Shown here: positions 36,406 to 45,876 of the stretch, in pieces
Position numbering within the stretch: the stretch's first letter is position 1
How the letters are laid out: every line of letters begins with the position of its first letter
Origin: a bacterium
Lineage (GTDB): Bacteria; Latescibacterota; Latescibacteria; Latescibacterales; Latescibacteraceae
DNA: 64,000 bases
Reading direction: 5' to 3'
NCBI GenBank assembly: GCA_021372535.1
Contig: JAJFUH010000029.1
Span: 57,866 to 121,865 of the forward strand
Made by a program: the position numbers and the translations under genes
The notes under the pieces: model-generated
The model's database searches: none
What the model was told of the DNA's origin: nothing
The model's input: the letters and a program-made list of their open reading frames with translations, nothing else

Positions 36406-38925
36406 ATGAGAAAAGGATTTATCGGAAAAACAAGTGTCTGTCTGGGAATAATCTGTCTGCTTACGACCGCGCGGGTTTCCGCAGCCGAATCCGTCTCGAA
36501 TGTCCGTTCCTACCGGGTCAGCGACGAAAAAATGGTTGTCTATTACGACCTTGTCGCGACAGTCGCGGGCAATGTTGTTCTGGAAATCTCCCGCAACGGC
36601 GGCGGGAGTTTCCCCATCACGGCGACAACGGTTTCGGGAGATGTCGGCCCCGGAATCATGCCGGGAACCCGCAGGCGCATCGAATGGAACATTGCCGGTG
36701 ACGGTATCCCGCCTGCGGAAAACCCGGTCGTCCGTGTCGTCGTTGTAACCGGAGAAGGGATACGGACACCCCCGGAAGCACCGCAGGCCGGTTCCGGGCT
36801 CCCGCAGGGCGACCATGACGCTCAGACGGGCAGATACATACGGACACCTTCCCTGAAGGCATTCCTGACCGGAAAGCCGCCCGTTATCGATGGTATCCTC
36901 GATGACCCGTGCTGGCGGGAAGCCGAAGCGATCACCGATTTCTACCAGCGTAACCCCCGCATGGGCGAGCCGGCCACATTCCCGGTCAGCGTCCGCATCG
37001 TCTACGATCCACAGACGATCTACATCGCGTTCGAGATACACTGCGGCGACCCGAACGCCCTCGTCTCCACCGTGCTCCAGCGCGATGCCAGCGTCAACGC
37101 CTACGACGATCATTTCGGATTCCGGTTCGACACCTTTCACAATTACCGCGACCTCTATTATTTTTACGTCAATCCCAGGGGAACGAAACTCGACGGTCAT
37201 GCGATGGACGAAGGGGCCATCAACGACGACAACTGGGATGGCGTCTGGCAGGTCAAAACGAGCCTTCTTGCGGACGGCTGGGCCGGAGAAATCGCCATGC
37301 CGCTCTATAATTTCCGCTACCGTGAGACAGAAGACGCGACATGGGGATTCGCGTGCCTCGTCTATGTTTCCGCCCTTCAGGAAAACGTGTCCTGGCCTGA
37401 TATGCGGAAAAACAGCCGTAAACCCTCCCTGTTCGGCAACCTCACCGATCTCCGGGGATTGGGAAGCAAAAAACCGGTGGTGCTCATCCCCTATGCGATA
37501 CAGGGTTCACAATTCGGACGGCATGAAAAAACCGTTTCGGATACTCCGGAATGGAAGCCCGTGTCCGATACATGGGAAAAGGACATCGGGATAGATATCC
37601 GCTACCGGCCATCGAGCTTTCTCGAAACCAATCTCACGATCAATCCCGACTTTGCAACCATCGAGGCCGATCAGTTCCTTTTCAACCTGTCGCTCGACGA
37701 GCTGCAGTACGCGGAAAAACGCCCCTTTTTCACCGAGGGTCAGGACCGGTTCGACTCTCCCATTCAGCTCCTTTATACACGCAGAATCGGCCTCGGCGAT
37801 GATGAGGTGCTCGCGGGAGGGAAAATGCATGGCCGTGTCGGGTCTTATGATTTCGGCGTTCTCGATGCCCTCACCGGCGAGGGGTTCGATCCTTCGTTCA
37901 ATTACACCGCGCTTCGTGTCAAGCGGGATATTCTGAGGTCATCGACTGTCGGCCTCCTTGCGGTGGGTAAAAACGAGGCGTCGGGCGGTATGGAGACGGT
38001 CAACAACGCTCTCGGGCTCGATCTGAATTTCCAGATCAGCGGCGCCGCCCGTCTGACCGGCCAGGTCTGCCGCAGTTACCGGCCCGGAGAAACCGGCGAC
38101 GGGTACGCGGGTCAGGCTGATTTTCAGTACAGCGAAAAGCTGTTCAATCCACGCGACAACATTGGTCTTTCGGCGACAATCGTGGATGCAACGGACGATT
38201 TCGATATCCAGGACATCGGGTATTTCGGGCGGACGAATCTCGACAGGCGCGGCGGGAAGGAAGGCATCACCTATACCTACTGGGTTAAAAGCCACGGCAT
38301 AAACCGTTTCGCAGTCAGCCAGAACGGGTGGTACTACCAGAATCACGCGGGCGATATCAGAGTTCAGGACGGGGCTTCGGCGAAATTTTCGGTTGAGACG
38401 TTCGGTCTTGTCCAGCCCGGTATTCTCGTGGAAAAAAGCTATTACTATTTCCCGGGGGACACCATGAGCTATGACAACAATCAGCGGACGGTCTCGCTTC
38501 AGCTGGGTCCTTATCCACGGTTCCGGGGAGAAGCCTCGTACAGGACGGGGGACAATTTCGGGAGTTCCATACGATACACGGATGCGGGAGTTATTTTCAA
38601 ACCGTCCGGCCATATGACCCTGACCGGCAACTTTTCACGGCTCCGGAGCGATCCTTTCGATTCCTCAGAGGGCGCGACAGTAAACAACATTACCCGAATC
38701 GGTCTCAATTACCTGTTTACTCCGGATTTTTACTGGCGGGTTTTTGTGCAGAGCGATTCATCCGACAGGCTCTCACTGGTCAACACCATGATACGGTACG
38801 AGTTCAGGCCGGGAAGCGTCTTCTATCTCTCGTACAAGGAGACGCGGGACGACAGCCTTGACGATTTCATGACGACGGACAGACAGCTTCTCGCAAAGAT
38901 TTCGTATCAGTTTGCAGTCAAATAA
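36406..38925 (+). CDS. DUF5916-type outer-membrane protein with CBM9-like domain
   Basis: This 839-residue protein has a Sec signal (CLGIICLLTTARVSAAES). A short beta domain spans about 28-130. A CBM9-like domain follows (about 150-350; KPPVIDGILDDPCWREAEAI, then YIAFEIHC and FYVNPRGTKLDGHA). The C-terminal 450 residues are a DUF5916-type region that looks like an outer-membrane barrel, beginning with NPDFATIEADQFLFNLS and ending in KISYQFAVK. The combination is common in FCB bacteria and its function is unknown, perhaps glycan binding or uptake. The start ATG lacks a clear ribosome site, so it could begin slightly elsewhere. Confidence 0.85.
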   Translation: MRKGFIGKTSVCLGIICLLTTARVSAAESVSNVRSYRVSDEKMVVYYDLVATVAGNVVLEISRNGGGSFPITATTVSGDVGPGIMPGTRRRIEWNIAGDGIPPAENPVVRVVVVTGEGIRTPPEAPQAGSGLPQGDHDAQTGRYIRTPSLKAFLTGKPPVIDGILDDPCWREAEAITDFYQRNPRMGEPATFPVSVRIVYDPQTIYIAFEIHCGDPNALVSTVLQRDASVNAYDDHFGFRFDTFHNYRDLYYFYVNPRGTKLDGHAMDEGAINDDNWDGVWQVKTSLLADGWAGEIAMPLYNFRYRETEDATWGFACLVYVSALQENVSWPDMRKNSRKPSLFGNLTDLRGLGSKKPVVLIPYAIQGSQFGRHEKTVSDTPEWKPVSDTWEKDIGIDIRYRPSSFLETNLTINPDFATIEADQFLFNLSLDELQYAEKRPFFTEGQDRFDSPIQLLYTRRIGLGDDEVLAGGKMHGRVGSYDFGVLDALTGEGFDPSFNYTALRVKRDILRSSTVGLLAVGKNEASGGMETVNNALGLDLNFQISGAARLTGQVCRSYRPGETGDGYAGQADFQYSEKLFNPRDNIGLSATIVDATDDFDIQDIGYFGRTNLDRRGGKEGITYTYWVKSHGINRFAVSQNGWYYQNHAGDIRVQDGASAKFSVETFGLVQPGILVEKSYYYFPGDTMSYDNNQRTVSLQLGPYPRFRGEASYRTGDNFGSSIRYTDAGVIFKPSGHMTLTGNFSRLRSDPFDSSEGATVNNITRIGLNYLFTPDFYWRVFVQSDSSDRLSLVNTMIRYEFRPGSVFYLSYKETRDDSLDDFMTTDRQLLAKISYQFAVK

Positions 38926-39005
38926 ATTTTTCTTACGGCTGCGGATAAACAAGGTAAAACTTTATAACTCAGTCCAAAACCACTGCTAACAACCAGAGAA
39001 TCTAT

Positions 39006-39236
39006 AAACCCGTTGAAAAGCCCCGAATGAGCGAGCGGTTTTCGGAAACAGAAGCGCAACTGTTTGAGCACATCGAAGATGTGTGAGTTTTGCGCTTCCC
39101 GAAAAACGCGATACGAATGAGGAAACAGGCTTTTCACGAGGCGCCCTTTGTCCCCGAATTATTAATCGGGGATGGATACTTTCCTTTGGGCGCGCAAAGG
39201 AAAGTATCATCTAAAAAGTAATCTGAAAAAAATGGG
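39006..39236 (+). repeat. Family B interspersed repeat, copy B2
   Basis: This is the second copy of the element at 30083-30292, with the same AAACCCGTTGAAAAGCCC start, GGTTTTCGGAAAC, TTCCCGAAAAACGC, GGCTTTTCACGAGGCGCCCT, TTTCCTTTGGGCGCGCAAAG and AAAAAAATGGGG end. It is interrupted by a family C palindrome at 39151-39172. Its right end forms the left arm of the adjacent terminator. Confidence 0.8.
39151..39172 (-). repeat. Family C palindrome C2 inside B2
   Basis: It has arms TCCCCGA and TCGGGGA, and is the exact reverse complement of C1. Compared with B1, it occupies the place of about 6-8 bp (CTTTGGTT), between GCGCCCTTT and ACTTTCC. Confidence 0.8.
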
Positions 39237-39263
39237 GGATCGCCAACAGAAGCAATCCCCCAT
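39225..39263 (-). terminator. Intrinsic terminator of the DUF6599/aldo-keto operon
   Basis: ATGGGGGAT and ATCCCCCAT form a 9-bp perfect stem with a 14-nt loop. On the minus strand the stem is followed by a run of seven T. It lies 25 bp past the DUF6599 stop codon and borrows the right end of repeat B2. Confidence 0.85.
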
Positions 39264-39287
39264 ATCGAGTTACCGTTTTCAACGGTA

Positions 39288-40205
39288 TTATTCGATTCGG
39301 TACGTTTTTTTCAGGTTGCCATATAGCCCGCCGAGCACCTTTATCGCGAACTGCTCGTTTTTGACTCCGAGGCAGCCGAACACGAAACGGTCTCTGAGAT
39401 ACATAATAGCCGTGCCGCGATAAGGCGTTTCGCCCTTGACTCCCTCGACATTTTCGAGCTTCGACAGCGATGAGCTCTTGATTTTATCGAGGAACCCGTC
39501 GTACACGTTCTTCGCTGCCGCGTTATCGGCGGGAAGGGCGAGGAAAACCCTCAATTCGCCTTCGCTTCCCTGGTCGTACACGGCGGTCAGTCCGCGTCCC
39601 ATGACCGTGTAGCTGAGCAGGTTCTCGTCCACATACCGCTCCGACATGGCAACGAGATTCTCTTTCGGGAAAAGACCTACTTCCGGCGGAATGTCGGTTT
39701 CACCGGGTATGACCGCTGCCACCTGCAGGGCAAGCTCTTTCATCACATCGGCCTTCTCGCTCTCGGACGATGTGGGGATGATCTCCACGTAGTAGCGGTC
39801 TTTGTAGAAGACGGTGAGGTAGCTGATGGCGGAACCTTCGCAGCCGACCTTGAACAACTCGGCATCCGCATCCCGCTGCTGACGGTAGGAGCCGAAAGCG
39901 GACAGCCTGCTTGCGAGCTCGTACACGTCGACGGTGTACTCCATGGTATCCTTCGTGTAATAGGCGTGTTCGAGCCGCTTGAAGCCGTAGCTCAGGTAGA
40001 ACACCGCCTGGCCGTCGATGTACTCGTACAGGTTGCCGGGATTGTAGAACGCCACGGTGTCCTTGAGCTTGAATCCGCCGGTGAAGGTGCCTTTGAGGAA
40101 TAACGCTTCCTCCGCGCCTGCGAGCGAGACTATGCCGAAAGTTACGGCCAGTATCGCCAAAATCGACCGGCATTTCATATGGTTCATCAATCGCGTAAAT
40201 TTCAT
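39288..40205 (-). CDS. Exported DUF6599-like protein
   Basis: This 305-residue protein has a Sec signal (CRSILAILAVTFGIVSLAGA) and may start at ATG 40178 (MKCRSIL) instead of 40205. The motif NPGNLYEYIDGQAVFYLSYG with FKRLEHAYY and VDVYELASRLSAFGSYRQ is the core of a family known only as DUF6599. Its ATG overlaps the stop of the aldo/keto reductase gene (ATGA), which implies co-translation. Since both are exported, it may assist or bind the reductase outside the cytoplasm. Biochemical function is unknown. A terminator follows, ending the operon. Confidence 0.8.
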   Translation of the reverse strand: MKFTRLMNHMKCRSILAILAVTFGIVSLAGAEEALFLKGTFTGGFKLKDTVAFYNPGNLYEYIDGQAVFYLSYGFKRLEHAYYTKDTMEYTVDVYELASRLSAFGSYRQQRDADAELFKVGCEGSAISYLTVFYKDRYYVEIIPTSSESEKADVMKELALQVAAVIPGETDIPPEVGLFPKENLVAMSERYVDENLLSYTVMGRGLTAVYDQGSEGELRVFLALPADNAAAKNVYDGFLDKIKSSSLSKLENVEGVKGETPYRGTAIMYLRDRFVFGCLGVKNEQFAIKVLGGLYGNLKKTYRIE

Positions 40206-41407
40206 GCGAACAACTCCTTTGCACGGTTAATGGTGCTGGTGAGGTCGAGGCCGTTCACACATTTCACCTGGCACTCAGTGCAGTCGCTGCACATGTCCAC
40301 CCGCGAGGTCGGCGGCAATTCGCTGTAACGTTCTTTCGCCAGCCGTATATCGCCGTACCCGTACGCATATCCGAGACAGCGGTTGAGGTCGTTGACATGC
40401 ACACCCATCGGGCACTGTTCCTGGCAGCCGGTGCAGCCCGCCACGCCGCGGCAGTAATGATTCCTGATATATTCACCGAAACGGGTATTGGACCGCTCGT
40501 CGTCGAAACTCATCTTCATGCCCATGAGCGCGACATCCTCGGCGAGCTGTTCGAACGAGGTCACTCCCGGAACGATGGTGTCCACATAGGGATCGTTGAG
40601 CACCCACTTGAGGAGCGCCTGTGTCGGCGTGACCGGCGAATTTTTGTCCGTACGGATATCCTTGATGGTTTCCCAGTTCCATGTTCTGAGATCGAGGGGA
40701 TTGAGAAGGTTTTTCATGCCGATGATGCCTATTCCCGCTTTACGGGTTTTTTCTATCGATGCTTTCACCGCGGGCGGCGACATGTAGTTATATCCGACAA
40801 GCACCGCTTCCCATAATTTGCTCTCGACCGCGGCATCGAGCACTTCCGCCTGGTTTTCATGGGTGGAAACGCCGATAAAACGGGTGATTCCTTTTTTGCG
40901 GGCATTTTCGAATATCTTCATCGCCTCTCCATGAAGAACATCGCCACGGCCGCTTACCGAATGGAAAAGCATAAGGTCGACATGGTCGGTTTGAAGCCGT
41001 TTCAGCGATGTCTCCATGCGCGCTTCCATGCTCTTGAGATCGTCCGGGCCCTGGGGATATACCTTGGTGGTGATGAAAACCTTGTCGCGGACCGGTTTGA
41101 GCACCTGTCCCACTATCTGTTCGTTGACGCCGTTCATGTATCCCCAGGCGGTGTCAAAATAATTGATGCCATTGTCGAGCGCGGCCTGAACCAGTTCGGG
41201 ATCGCGCATGTTCATGGCGCCGAAACCGACCTCGCTGACCTTGCAGCCCGTCGAGCCGAGCTCACGGTAGACAACACGGTGAAACGGTGATGCGTTCTCG
41301 GCATAAATTCTCCGGGGGGAAAGCCCGGAAGCGGCGAGTCCCGCGCTTAACGTTATCCCGCCGACAGCGGCTTTACGTATGAATTCCCGGCGATTTGATG
41401 TTTCCAT
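40202..41407 (-). CDS. Tat-exported aldo/keto reductase with ferredoxin tail, paralog 1
   Basis: This 401-residue protein starts with a Tat signal (NRREFIRKAAVGG). The TIM-barrel aldo/keto reductase domain (about 45-325) has the NGINYFDTAWGYMNG block with the catalytic Asp/Tyr, a downstream TTKVYPQ lysine, and LMLFHSVSG histidine. The last 70 residues carry eight cysteines in ferredoxin-like patterns, CTGCQEQCP and CSDCTECQVKC, predicted to bind two [4Fe-4S] clusters. A Tat signal implies folding with cofactor before export. The substrate is unknown. GGGAGG precedes the ATG. It is coupled to DUF6599. Two paralogs sit upstream at 41741 and 43229. Confidence 0.92.
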   Translation of the reverse strand: METSNRREFIRKAAVGGITLSAGLAASGLSPRRIYAENASPFHRVVYRELGSTGCKVSEVGFGAMNMRDPELVQAALDNGINYFDTAWGYMNGVNEQIVGQVLKPVRDKVFITTKVYPQGPDDLKSMEARMETSLKRLQTDHVDLMLFHSVSGRGDVLHGEAMKIFENARKKGITRFIGVSTHENQAEVLDAAVESKLWEAVLVGYNYMSPPAVKASIEKTRKAGIGIIGMKNLLNPLDLRTWNWETIKDIRTDKNSPVTPTQALLKWVLNDPYVDTIVPGVTSFEQLAEDVALMGMKMSFDDERSNTRFGEYIRNHYCRGVAGCTGCQEQCPMGVHVNDLNRCLGYAYGYGDIRLAKERYSELPPTSRVDMCSDCTECQVKCVNGLDLTSTINRAKELFA

Positions 41408-41740
41408 TGAAGCCTCCCGAACATAAAAACAGTGGTTAACAAGTGTTTTTTTTTATAGTCTTTCAAAGCGATTTGTCGAAATCCGGCTCTGTCATGAAAT
41501 TGTGCGACACTGACTCACTTTCATGCTATAAAGTATACACATACTGAAGCCCCCCATAATTCCCCTCCTAACAGGAAGGATACGGCAAAACCGAGAGGGG
41601 TCATTCTTACGTTTTAATACTTAATTGGTATAACTCAATAGATACGCACTGGTATTAATATACAAAACGGTATCGCAACATGGTTATAAAATCGGTACAA
41701 AAAAACATTTCCGGTGCTGATTAGCCGGACACCGCGCCGG
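41408..41740. other. Gap between aldo/keto reductase paralogs 1 and 2
   Basis: I see no gene and no clear repeat in this AT-rich stretch. It is long enough to hold a promoter for paralog 1 on the minus strand, but no convincing -35/-10 pair stands out. Confidence 0.35.
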
Positions 41741-42919
41741 TCATGCAAACAGAGCCCGCGCCCGGCGTACCGTCTCGTTGAGATCGAGGCCGTTTACGCA
41801 CCGGATGGCGCATTCGTCGCACTCACCGCACCGCTCGATTCGTGAGGACCGGGGCAGTCTGCGATAGTTTTCATGAGCCATCTCAGCGCTCCCGTAGCCA
41901 TATGCATAATTGACGCACCGGTTGAGGTCGCTCATGCAGACGCCCTTCGGACATGTGTCGACGCAGCCGGTACAGCCTGCGATACCCCTGCAGTACCGTT
42001 TCCCGGCGTCCATGCTGTAACGTTTCAGCAGACGGTGATCATCCTCGGTTAGACGCATTCCCATGACAGCAATGTCATCCTGAAGGTGCTCGAACGATGA
42101 AATTCCCGGGATGACCGTATCGACCCAGGGATTCTGAAGCACCCATTTCAGGAGCGCCTGCTGGTTGGTTGTCGAGCCCGTTTTGTCGGTGCGGATATCG
42201 GGAAACGGCTTTCGGGGACGCTCGACCGTGATGAGCGCTTTCATGGCGATGATGGCAATTCCCGCCTTACGGGTTTTTTCGATGGCTTCGGTCACTTCGG
42301 GGGGCGAAAAGTAGTTGTAGGGAAGAAGCACAGCCTCCCAGAACCTGCCTTCGACCGCCGCATTGAGCACTTCGACCTGATTGTGTGTGGAAACTCCTAT
42401 AAAACGGGTTTTTCCGCTCCTGCGGGCATCGTCGAACACGCTCATGATATCGTTGTCGAATGCCTCTTTCCTGCTTCCCGCGCCATGGAGCATGAGGAGA
42501 TCGACATGGTCTGTCTGAAGGCGTTTGAGCGAGGTATCGATCATGTCCTTCATTCTGTCCGGCGGTGCGGAGCCGACTTTCGTCGTGAGAAAAATTTCGT
42601 TCCGCCTCGTTTTCATGACCTTGCCGAGCGTTTCCTCGCACACACCGTTCATGTACCCATGGGCGGTATCGAAATAATTTATTCCGGAATCGATGGCGGC
42701 GTTGATGAGTTCCCCGTCGCCGATATGGAGCACGCCGAATCCTATTTCGGTGGCACGGTGCCCTGTTGATCCGAGATCGCGGTAAAAGATACGGCTGAAT
42801 GACGGGGGCTCGGCGGCATAAGCGTCAAAACCCGAACGTCCCCCGGCGGTAAATCCGATACCTGCTGCAGCGCCTCCGAGCGCCGCCTGTTTCAGAAAAT
42901 CCCTGCGTTTTGTATTCAC
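41741..42919 (-). CDS. Tat-exported aldo/keto reductase with ferredoxin tail, paralog 2
   Basis: This 392-residue paralog has a Tat signal (TKRRDFLKQAALGG) from a GTG start at 42919 with GAGG about 10 nt upstream. A longer reading to 42970 adds residues that do not look like a signal. The AKR barrel has SGINYFDTAHGYMNG, TTKVGSAPPD and LMLHGAGSR. The C-terminal cysteines are CTGCVDTCP and CGECDECAIRC. The overall design matches paralogs 1 and 3. It is separated by 321 bp from paralog 1 and about 309 bp from paralog 3, so each may have its own promoter. Substrate unknown. Confidence 0.92.
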   Translation of the reverse strand: MNTKRRDFLKQAALGGAAAGIGFTAGGRSGFDAYAAEPPSFSRIFYRDLGSTGHRATEIGFGVLHIGDGELINAAIDSGINYFDTAHGYMNGVCEETLGKVMKTRRNEIFLTTKVGSAPPDRMKDMIDTSLKRLQTDHVDLLMLHGAGSRKEAFDNDIMSVFDDARRSGKTRFIGVSTHNQVEVLNAAVEGRFWEAVLLPYNYFSPPEVTEAIEKTRKAGIAIIAMKALITVERPRKPFPDIRTDKTGSTTNQQALLKWVLQNPWVDTVIPGISSFEHLQDDIAVMGMRLTEDDHRLLKRYSMDAGKRYCRGIAGCTGCVDTCPKGVCMSDLNRCVNYAYGYGSAEMAHENYRRLPRSSRIERCGECDECAIRCVNGLDLNETVRRARALFA

Positions 42920-43228
42920 TCTACCGTCCTCGAAAACCTGGTTGTCAGTTACAGAAACGCGGATATACACCGGAGGGGTAACGATACCAAGTTGCGTTCA
43001 AAAAGGACAAAAGCATTTACGATTTTAGATTTTTGATTTACGAATCTGGTTTGACAGGCTTTTATAAATCGTAAATCATAAATCGTACTTTGTAAATCAT
43101 TTCTGGTTAAAAAGCAAATATTTGAATGCAAATTGGTATGACACGCCGATACACTATCCGGTATCGGCATCAGCCCCCGTCAGCGTTCATCCGCGTTTTA
43201 TGGAATACCCCTGTTCAGTATCCGTGTT
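42920..43228. repeat. Gap with AT-rich short direct and inverted repeats
   Basis: No gene is seen. From 43015 to 43101 the units TTTACGA, GATTTACGAATC, ATCGTAAATCATAAATCGTA and TTTGTAAATCA recur on both strands, a low-complexity patch that could form hairpins. The rest is unremarkable. Confidence 0.45.
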
Positions 43229-44389
43229 TCAGGCGAAAAGTTCCCGCGCTCTGCGGACCGAATCGGTCAGGTTGAGACCGTTGACACACCGTACGAGGCA
43301 CTCATCGCAATCGCCGCAGACTTCCACCCGTGACGTTGCAGGCAGACGGTCGTAGTTTTCGCGGGCAAGACCCATATCCCCGTACCCGTACGCATAACCG
43401 AGGCAGCGGTTGAGATCGCAGATTTCCATCCCTTTCGGACACTGGCCGGAACAGCCGGTGCAGCCGGCAACACTATGGCAGTAGCTGCCTTCTATGCGCT
43501 CGCTGTAACGTTGCAGCGTTCGGTTCTCATGGAAGCTCATCTTCATACCCATGACCGGAAGATTCTCCTGAAGCTGATCGAACGTGGTCATGCCCGGGAT
43601 AGTCGTATCCACATACGGGTTCTGGAGCACCCACTTGAGAGCGGCCTGGTTTATGGTGATATCGCCCATCTTGTGATCGGGATATCCGCTTCCCTTGAGC
43701 TGCGTCTTCATGCCGATAATGCCGAGACCGGCTTTCCGGGTGCGCTCGATCGCGGCGGTCACATCATCGCCCGACTTGTAGTTGTAGGCAACGAGCATGT
43801 GCTCCCAGAACTTGCTTTCGACAGCGGCGGCAAGCAGTTTTTCATGATTCTTGTGGATAGAAACACCGACATACCTGCACAGGCCGTCTTTTTTTGCCTT
43901 TTCGAAAGCCTTTATCCATTCGGCGTTCAGCACTTCTTCGCGCTCATCGGGCATATGCATGAACATGATGTCCACATGATCGGTCTGGAGACGTTTGAGC
44001 GACAGTTCCATCATGTCGCGAACCTGCTGTGCGGTCCTGCCGGCGCAATGCACCTTGGTTACAAGGACAACCTTGTCGCGCTTCGTTTTCATGACCGTGC
44101 CGACAATTTCCTCGTTGACACCCTTCATGTACCCGTGGGCGGTATCAAGATAATTGATTCCCGCATCGATTGCGGCATGGATCAGTTCGGCGTCCCTTGT
44201 GTTCATCGCCCCGAATCCAAGCTCCGAAACCTTGATCCCGGTGGAGCCTAATTTACGGTATACAACGCCCTTGGCATCCGATGATTCCGCCGCGAAAATC
44301 CGCCGTGTGCTCAATCCCCATGTCGCGATCGACGCGCCGGCGACGGCACTGCTCTTTAAAAAAGTCCTTCGGTTTGAATTGATGTTCAT
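43229..44389 (-). CDS. Tat-exported aldo/keto reductase with ferredoxin tail, paralog 3
   Basis: This 386-residue paralog has Tat signal NRRTFLKSSAVAG. The AKR barrel includes AGINYLDTAHGYMKG, VTKVHCAG and IMFMHMPDE. Its C-terminal iron-sulfur domain has CTGCSGQCP and CGDCDECLVRC. GGAG lies upstream of the ATG. The N-terminal YRKLGSTGIKVSELGFGAMN block is very similar to paralog 1, indicating gene duplication within the block. It lies between paralog 2 and the DUF362 gene. Predicted cofactors are NAD(P)H plus two [4Fe-4S] clusters, but NAD(P)H is not expected outside the cytoplasm, so the electron source is uncertain. Confidence 0.92.
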   Translation of the reverse strand: MNINSNRRTFLKSSAVAGASIATWGLSTRRIFAAESSDAKGVVYRKLGSTGIKVSELGFGAMNTRDAELIHAAIDAGINYLDTAHGYMKGVNEEIVGTVMKTKRDKVVLVTKVHCAGRTAQQVRDMMELSLKRLQTDHVDIMFMHMPDEREEVLNAEWIKAFEKAKKDGLCRYVGVSIHKNHEKLLAAAVESKFWEHMLVAYNYKSGDDVTAAIERTRKAGLGIIGMKTQLKGSGYPDHKMGDITINQAALKWVLQNPYVDTTIPGMTTFDQLQENLPVMGMKMSFHENRTLQRYSERIEGSYCHSVAGCTGCSGQCPKGMEICDLNRCLGYAYGYGDMGLARENYDRLPATSRVEVCGDCDECLVRCVNGLNLTDSVRRARELFA

Positions 44390-44841
44390 ACGTAAGAACT
44401 CCTTTCATGTTTAATAATTGATTTATTTTTGATCTATAATACGTGGATATTCGACAGAAGGGCGGTTAAAAAGTGTCAATTTCAAGCGCCCGCTCAATAG
44501 TAACCAGTACTGACAGAGCCGCTATATTTTATACACCGTTTGCGCGGAAAAGATGCACAATCCCTCAAATATTTATATCTACCGTCAATAGTGTCCGGTT
44601 AAACTTCATTTCAATCTGTATAATGTATTGAAAACGCTATGGTTTTCAATGAATCTACACAATGCTTGATGTAATATCTCTTATTATTTACAACAGCCCC
44701 CTTCGGCGCTGACGCGCCTGTTTCCTCCGGAGGGGGCACCATAGTGTGGAGCTTGCAGTTATGTCCTGCCCCCTTGAGGGGGAAGGATGTCACGAAGTTA
44801 CAGAAAGGGGGCTTTTTAAAATTTATCCGGACACTACTGGT
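44390..44841. repeat. Gap with family G palindrome block
   Basis: No gene is seen. From 44694 to 44817 a C/G-rich block recurs with the blocks CAGCCCCCTTCGG, TTTCCTCCGGAGGGGGCACC, CCCCCTTGAGGGGGAAGGAT and AAAGGGGGCTTTTT. Similar blocks occur at 49489-49588 and in 20075-20425. The first 300 bp are AT-rich without clear features. Confidence 0.5.
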
Positions 44842-45753
44842 CTACAGCGTCTTTTTGACAACGTTCAGCGTCTCGGGATCGAGCTGACCGAGCCCCATCT
44901 GCGATGAGTAGACCAAGTGCTGAATGTTCTTCCCTTTCGCTTCCCTGTTGTTCCAGGGAGTGAGCTGCACCGCGTACGCATCGGTCGCCACGGGGTCTTT
45001 CCCGGCGACGATAGTGTTGAGCTCGGCCACCTTGCCAGGCCCCTGCGGGCCGCGGGTTGTCAGCGCCCTGATAGCGTCCACTATGGTGAGATCGGCCTTG
45101 ATGATGGTTGCCAGATCGGCGAGCGACTGGTTGAAATCGGCCGAGTTGTGATAGGCGATGCGATCCCAGACAAGCCCCAGGTTTCCCTTGATCCCGAGGC
45201 TGACAAACGAGGCGCTGTGCGATTTTGCCACGGGGAGATTGATGAGCACATCGACCTCGTCGATAATTCTGGCGACCTTCGTACTCTTCATGACTTTACC
45301 GTCGGGAATGGGCGTCTCCTTATAGAGGTCTTCGCTTCCGGGGAGCATGAGCACCGCGTTCTTAGTCTCCTTGACCACCGCCGCGACAGGCGCCTTGTCG
45401 CCGATAATGGCGGCATCCTGAAGCGGATGATCGACAACGAGCACCTGTTTTGCCCCCGCTTCGAAGCACAGGTTCATGACCGCACGTATCACTTCGGGAT
45501 TCGTTGTCGCCGCGCGCTCGACCGGCGATGCAAACGATAGATTGGGCTTGATTGCCACCCGCTGGCCCTTTTTGACGAATGCACCCATACCGCCGACAGC
45601 GGCAACGGCGGCTTTCACCGCAGCCGGGATATCGGTTCCCACTGCGACACCGATATCTGCGGCGCCCTGGGCGTATACCCTGCCGGTGAAATACGGCCCG
45701 CTCACTGCTGTTACAACGGCGCCTGTTTTAAGAAAACCACGTCTCGATATCAT
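44842..45753 (-). CDS. Tat-signal DUF362 protein
   Basis: This 303-residue protein carries a Tat motif (SRRGFLKTGAVVT) with a following AxA-like region. The body matches the DUF362 family: KPNLSFASPVERAATTNPEV, VVDHPLQ, NLPVAKSHSA and SLGIKGNLG. Family members often pair with iron-sulfur or aldo/keto reductase proteins in anaerobes, but no enzymatic reaction is established. AGAGGTG precedes the ATG. It is 123 bp downstream of the polyferredoxin gene and probably shares its transcript. An exported redox or cofactor-handling role is inferred from neighbours only. Confidence 0.88.
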   Translation of the reverse strand: MISRRGFLKTGAVVTAVSGPYFTGRVYAQGAADIGVAVGTDIPAAVKAAVAAVGGMGAFVKKGQRVAIKPNLSFASPVERAATTNPEVIRAVMNLCFEAGAKQVLVVDHPLQDAAIIGDKAPVAAVVKETKNAVLMLPGSEDLYKETPIPDGKVMKSTKVARIIDEVDVLINLPVAKSHSASFVSLGIKGNLGLVWDRIAYHNSADFNQSLADLATIIKADLTIVDAIRALTTRGPQGPGKVAELNTIVAGKDPVATDAYAVQLTPWNNREAKGKNIQHLVYSSQMGLGQLDPETLNVVKKTL

Positions 45754-45876
45754 GATTTCACCTCTTTCGCCTGTATTTAATATGGTGTCTCATTCCGGTC
45801 GGAATGAACACTCCGTTCTATTTCCACGAATCACTATATAAACGTTGCATATGCCCTGTACCCTTGATTTTTACGG

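Noticed and set aside
40202-44389. One large fused aldo/keto reductase split by errors
   Set aside because: Each of the three frames has its own Tat signal, ribosome site, complete barrel and iron-sulfur tail, so these are separate paralogs.
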